The translations under genes and the position numbers were made by a program. From Bacteroidota bacterium (GTDB lineage Bacteria > Bacteroidota > Bacteroidia > Chitinophagales > Chitinophagaceae): DNA of 7,649 nucleotides. Positions within the stretch are counted from its first letter, which is position 1. Each line of letters begins with the position of its first letter. The DNA is taken from the NCBI GenBank assembly GCA_023436425.1, contig JAEZJD010000014.1:1-7649 (forward strand). The letters run 5' to 3'. The notes under the pieces were generated by a model. That model was given only the letters and a program-made list of their open reading frames with translations, made no database searches and had not been told where the DNA came from. Below, one piece after another: positions 6,317-7,649 of this stretch.

Positions 6317-7192
6317 ATGTACCATCCGAAAGGTTACCTTATTTCCATTGGGGGCGCAGAAGACAAAGGCACCGACGAAGAAAAGGAGCGGCAGAACAGT
6401 CTTGATTTTTTTGAACAAGGTATTCTAAGGAAAATATTACAACACTGCGGTAAAAAATGTGAACCGAAAATTGAGATAGTTACCACGGCATCGTCCATCC
6501 CTAACGAAGTGGCAGCTATTTACAAAAAAGCCTTTCGTAAGCTCGGCTGCACGACAATAGAACACCTTAAGATTACTAACCGCGATCAGGCAGATGCGCC
6601 CAAAACCCTCGACCGAATCAGAAAATGCAATTGTGTTTTGTTTTCTGGTGGTGATCAGTTGCGTTTGTGCTCTGTGCTTGGTGGTACTGAGTTTATTGAC
6701 ATTGTTCATCAAAAATATCAGAACGAGCATTTTGTAATTGCCGGAACCAGCGCCGGAGCGGCCGCGATGAGTAGCTCAATGATTTCAGGCGGTGAAGAAT
6801 CTAAAGCGTACCTAAAGGGCAAAGTAGAGTTGAGCATCGGTTTTGGCTTTTTGCAGGATGCAATTATTGATACACATTTTGATGCGAGAGGAAGATTTGG
6901 CAGACTGGTGCAGGCTATTGCAGCTCAGCCGGGAGCAATCGGCATCGGATTAGATGAAGATACCGGAGTGGTTATTGAGCGAGGAAGCAGGTTGCAGGCG
7001 ATTGGCTCAAGCAGTGTGGTTATTGTTGATGGTAGCTACATCACCCACAATAACATTGCGGACATAAAAGCAGGAATGCCGCTGTCAGTTGCCGGTTTGC
7101 AAGTGCACATCATGACAAAAGAAGACGTTTATGACATCGATTCAAGAGAATTCCTCAGTAAAAAAACATATGAGCAAACTATTTTAAAATAG
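6317..7192 (+). CDS. cphB: Cyanophycinase CphB (peptidase family S51)
   Basis: This 291-residue cytoplasmic serine hydrolase cuts cyanophycin from its end into beta-Asp-Arg dipeptides. KGYLISIGGAEDKG (5-18) is the usual family N-terminus. FSGGDQLRL (109-117) provides the substrate-pocket Gln114, and IAGTSAGAAAM (141-151) holds the nucleophile Ser145. DTHFDARGRFGRL (185-197) holds His187 and GLDEDTG (211-217) holds Glu214. These four residues are each offset by 13 from Gln101, Ser132, His174 and Glu201, as I recall them from the Synechocystis enzyme, so the catalytic site is complete. The absence of a signal peptide suggests intracellular reserve mobilisation, unlike secreted CphE enzymes. The frame stays open upstream into sequence antisense to cphA, but the ATG at 6317 begins the conserved domain. 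It leads an operon whose next gene starts five bases after its stop. Confidence 0.95.
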   Translation: MYHPKGYLISIGGAEDKGTDEEKERQNSLDFFEQGILRKILQHCGKKCEPKIEIVTTASSIPNEVAAIYKKAFRKLGCTTIEHLKITNRDQADAPKTLDRIRKCNCVLFSGGDQLRLCSVLGGTEFIDIVHQKYQNEHFVIAGTSAGAAAMSSSMISGGEESKAYLKGKVELSIGFGFLQDAIIDTHFDARGRFGRLVQAIAAQPGAIGIGLDEDTGVVIERGSRLQAIGSSSVVIVDGSYITHNNIADIKAGMPLSVAGLQVHIMTKEDVYDIDSREFLSKKTYEQTILK

Positions 7193-7197
7193 ATACA

Positions 7198-7440
7198 ATG
7201 GCGTTTAAAATAATGGTGCAATATCAGGGAGAGCCCGTGATTTACGACATCGTGATGCAGGAAGACAATGTGTATCAGCTGCGGCTCGGCCAGTCGCAAA
7301 GAACAAACGGCGGATACATTCCTGAAAAGATGGTGATACGGAAAAAAGGTATGGTCTGGATTAGCGACAGTGAAAACTATACTGAACTGGTAAATGCTTT
7401 AACAGAAGAGATAAACACTTTCAGCAGCAGCGGAAATTGA
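7198..7440 (+). CDS. Unrecognised 80-residue protein inside the cyanophycin operon
   Basis: I do not recognise this family. The protein is small, soluble and without signal peptide, membrane helix or cysteine. Alternating hydrophobic residues suggest four or five beta strands (FKIMVQYQ 3-10, PVIYDIVMQ 13-21, VYQLRLGQ 25-32, KMVIRKKG 44-51, MVWISD 52-57). A helix (YTELVNALTEEINTF, 61-75) and a serine-rich tail follow. It starts five bases after cphB stops and ends one base before the isoaspartyl peptidase gene, so the three genes are almost certainly co-transcribed, and translational coupling is likely. That packing is also the best evidence that the gene is real. Possible roles are as a partner of the hydrolases, a granule-associated protein or a sensor of the dipeptide, but none of these is shown by the sequence. 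Confidence 0.85.
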   Translation: MAFKIMVQYQGEPVIYDIVMQEDNVYQLRLGQSQRTNGGYIPEKMVIRKKGMVWISDSENYTELVNALTEEINTFSSSGN

Positions 7441-7441
7441 A

Positions 7442-7649
7442 ATGAACAAAATTGCAATCGCAGTACATGGAGGCGCAGGTCCGGATTCGGAGCACATAAA
7501 GAAGAATGCTGATGGCTACAAGAAAGGTCTTGACGACGCCATAAACACTGGTTATGAGATTTTGGAGAGAGGAGGAGCTGCTGTAGATGCTGTAGAAGCT
7601 GCAATAAAAGTATTTGAGAACAATCCACTGTTCAATGCAGGGAAGGGCG
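7442..7649 (+). CDS. iaaA: Isoaspartyl peptidase/L-asparaginase, N-terminal part (runs off the window)
   Basis: The first 69 codons are present. The N-terminus MNKIAIAVHGGAG (1-13), the segment GGAAVDAVEAA (44-54) and FNAGKG (64-69) are hallmarks of the plant-type Ntn-hydrolase family, which includes isoaspartyl peptidases and type III asparaginases. The self-processing catalytic threonine lies in the missing C-terminal part, so activity cannot be judged. The usual length is about 300 residues. No signal peptide is seen, which suggests a cytoplasmic enzyme. It follows the 80-residue gene by one base. Next to cyanophycinase, its likely substrate is beta-Asp-Arg, which it would split to aspartate and arginine, completing degradation. 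The symbol is by family resemblance. Confidence 0.92.
   Translation, partial: MNKIAIAVHGGAGPDSEHIKKNADGYKKGLDDAINTGYEILERGGAAVDAVEAAIKVFENNPLFNAGKG

Noticed and set aside
6710..6717. TATTTTTG on the minus strand inside cphB
   Set aside because: It lies within coding sequence with no minus-strand gene behind it.

Overview
The window looks like a chromosomal segment from a member of the Bacteroidota, plausibly a Chitinophagaceae-like or Cytophaga-like lineage. The evidence is of several kinds. Exact copies of the Bacteroidota -7 promoter element (TAnnTTTG, here always TATTTTTG) precede five genes. Clear Shine-Dalgarno sequences are almost absent. Two small protein families I associate with this phylum are present: DUF3606, and the small family misnamed 'phosphoribosylpyrophosphate synthetase'. 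The histidine kinase has an HQLGTP-type H-box. I see no sign of phage, insertion sequence, CRISPR or recent transfer, and no gene-free stretch longer than 300 bases.

Layout. On the minus strand from the left edge are the 5' part of a tRNA (probably tRNA-Gly), a small one-helix membrane protein, and a family 2 glycosyltransferase. A divergent promoter region of about 95 bp follows, then a plus-strand membrane sensor histidine kinase (1513-2670) and a complete tRNA-Leu(GAG) with its own promoter and a bidirectional terminator (about 2812-2840). Minus-strand genes follow: a small conserved protein (2868-3275) and a DUF3606 protein (3353-3538) that ends at a strong terminator. Upstream of the DUF3606 gene lies cphA, cyanophycin synthetase (3578-6211).

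The right half is a cyanophycin module. cphA is transcribed leftward. Across a 105 bp gap, a tightly packed rightward operon carries cphB (cyanophycinase, 6317-7192), an unrecognised 80-residue protein (7198-7440) and the start of an isoaspartyl peptidase/L-asparaginase gene (7442 to beyond the edge). By family knowledge, CphA polymerises aspartate and arginine into the storage polymer, CphB cuts it to beta-Asp-Arg dipeptides, and the isoaspartyl peptidase splits these into free amino acids. Synthesis, mobilisation and final hydrolysis of a nitrogen and carbon reserve are therefore encoded together. The 80-residue protein is the unexplained member and the best candidate for something undescribed.
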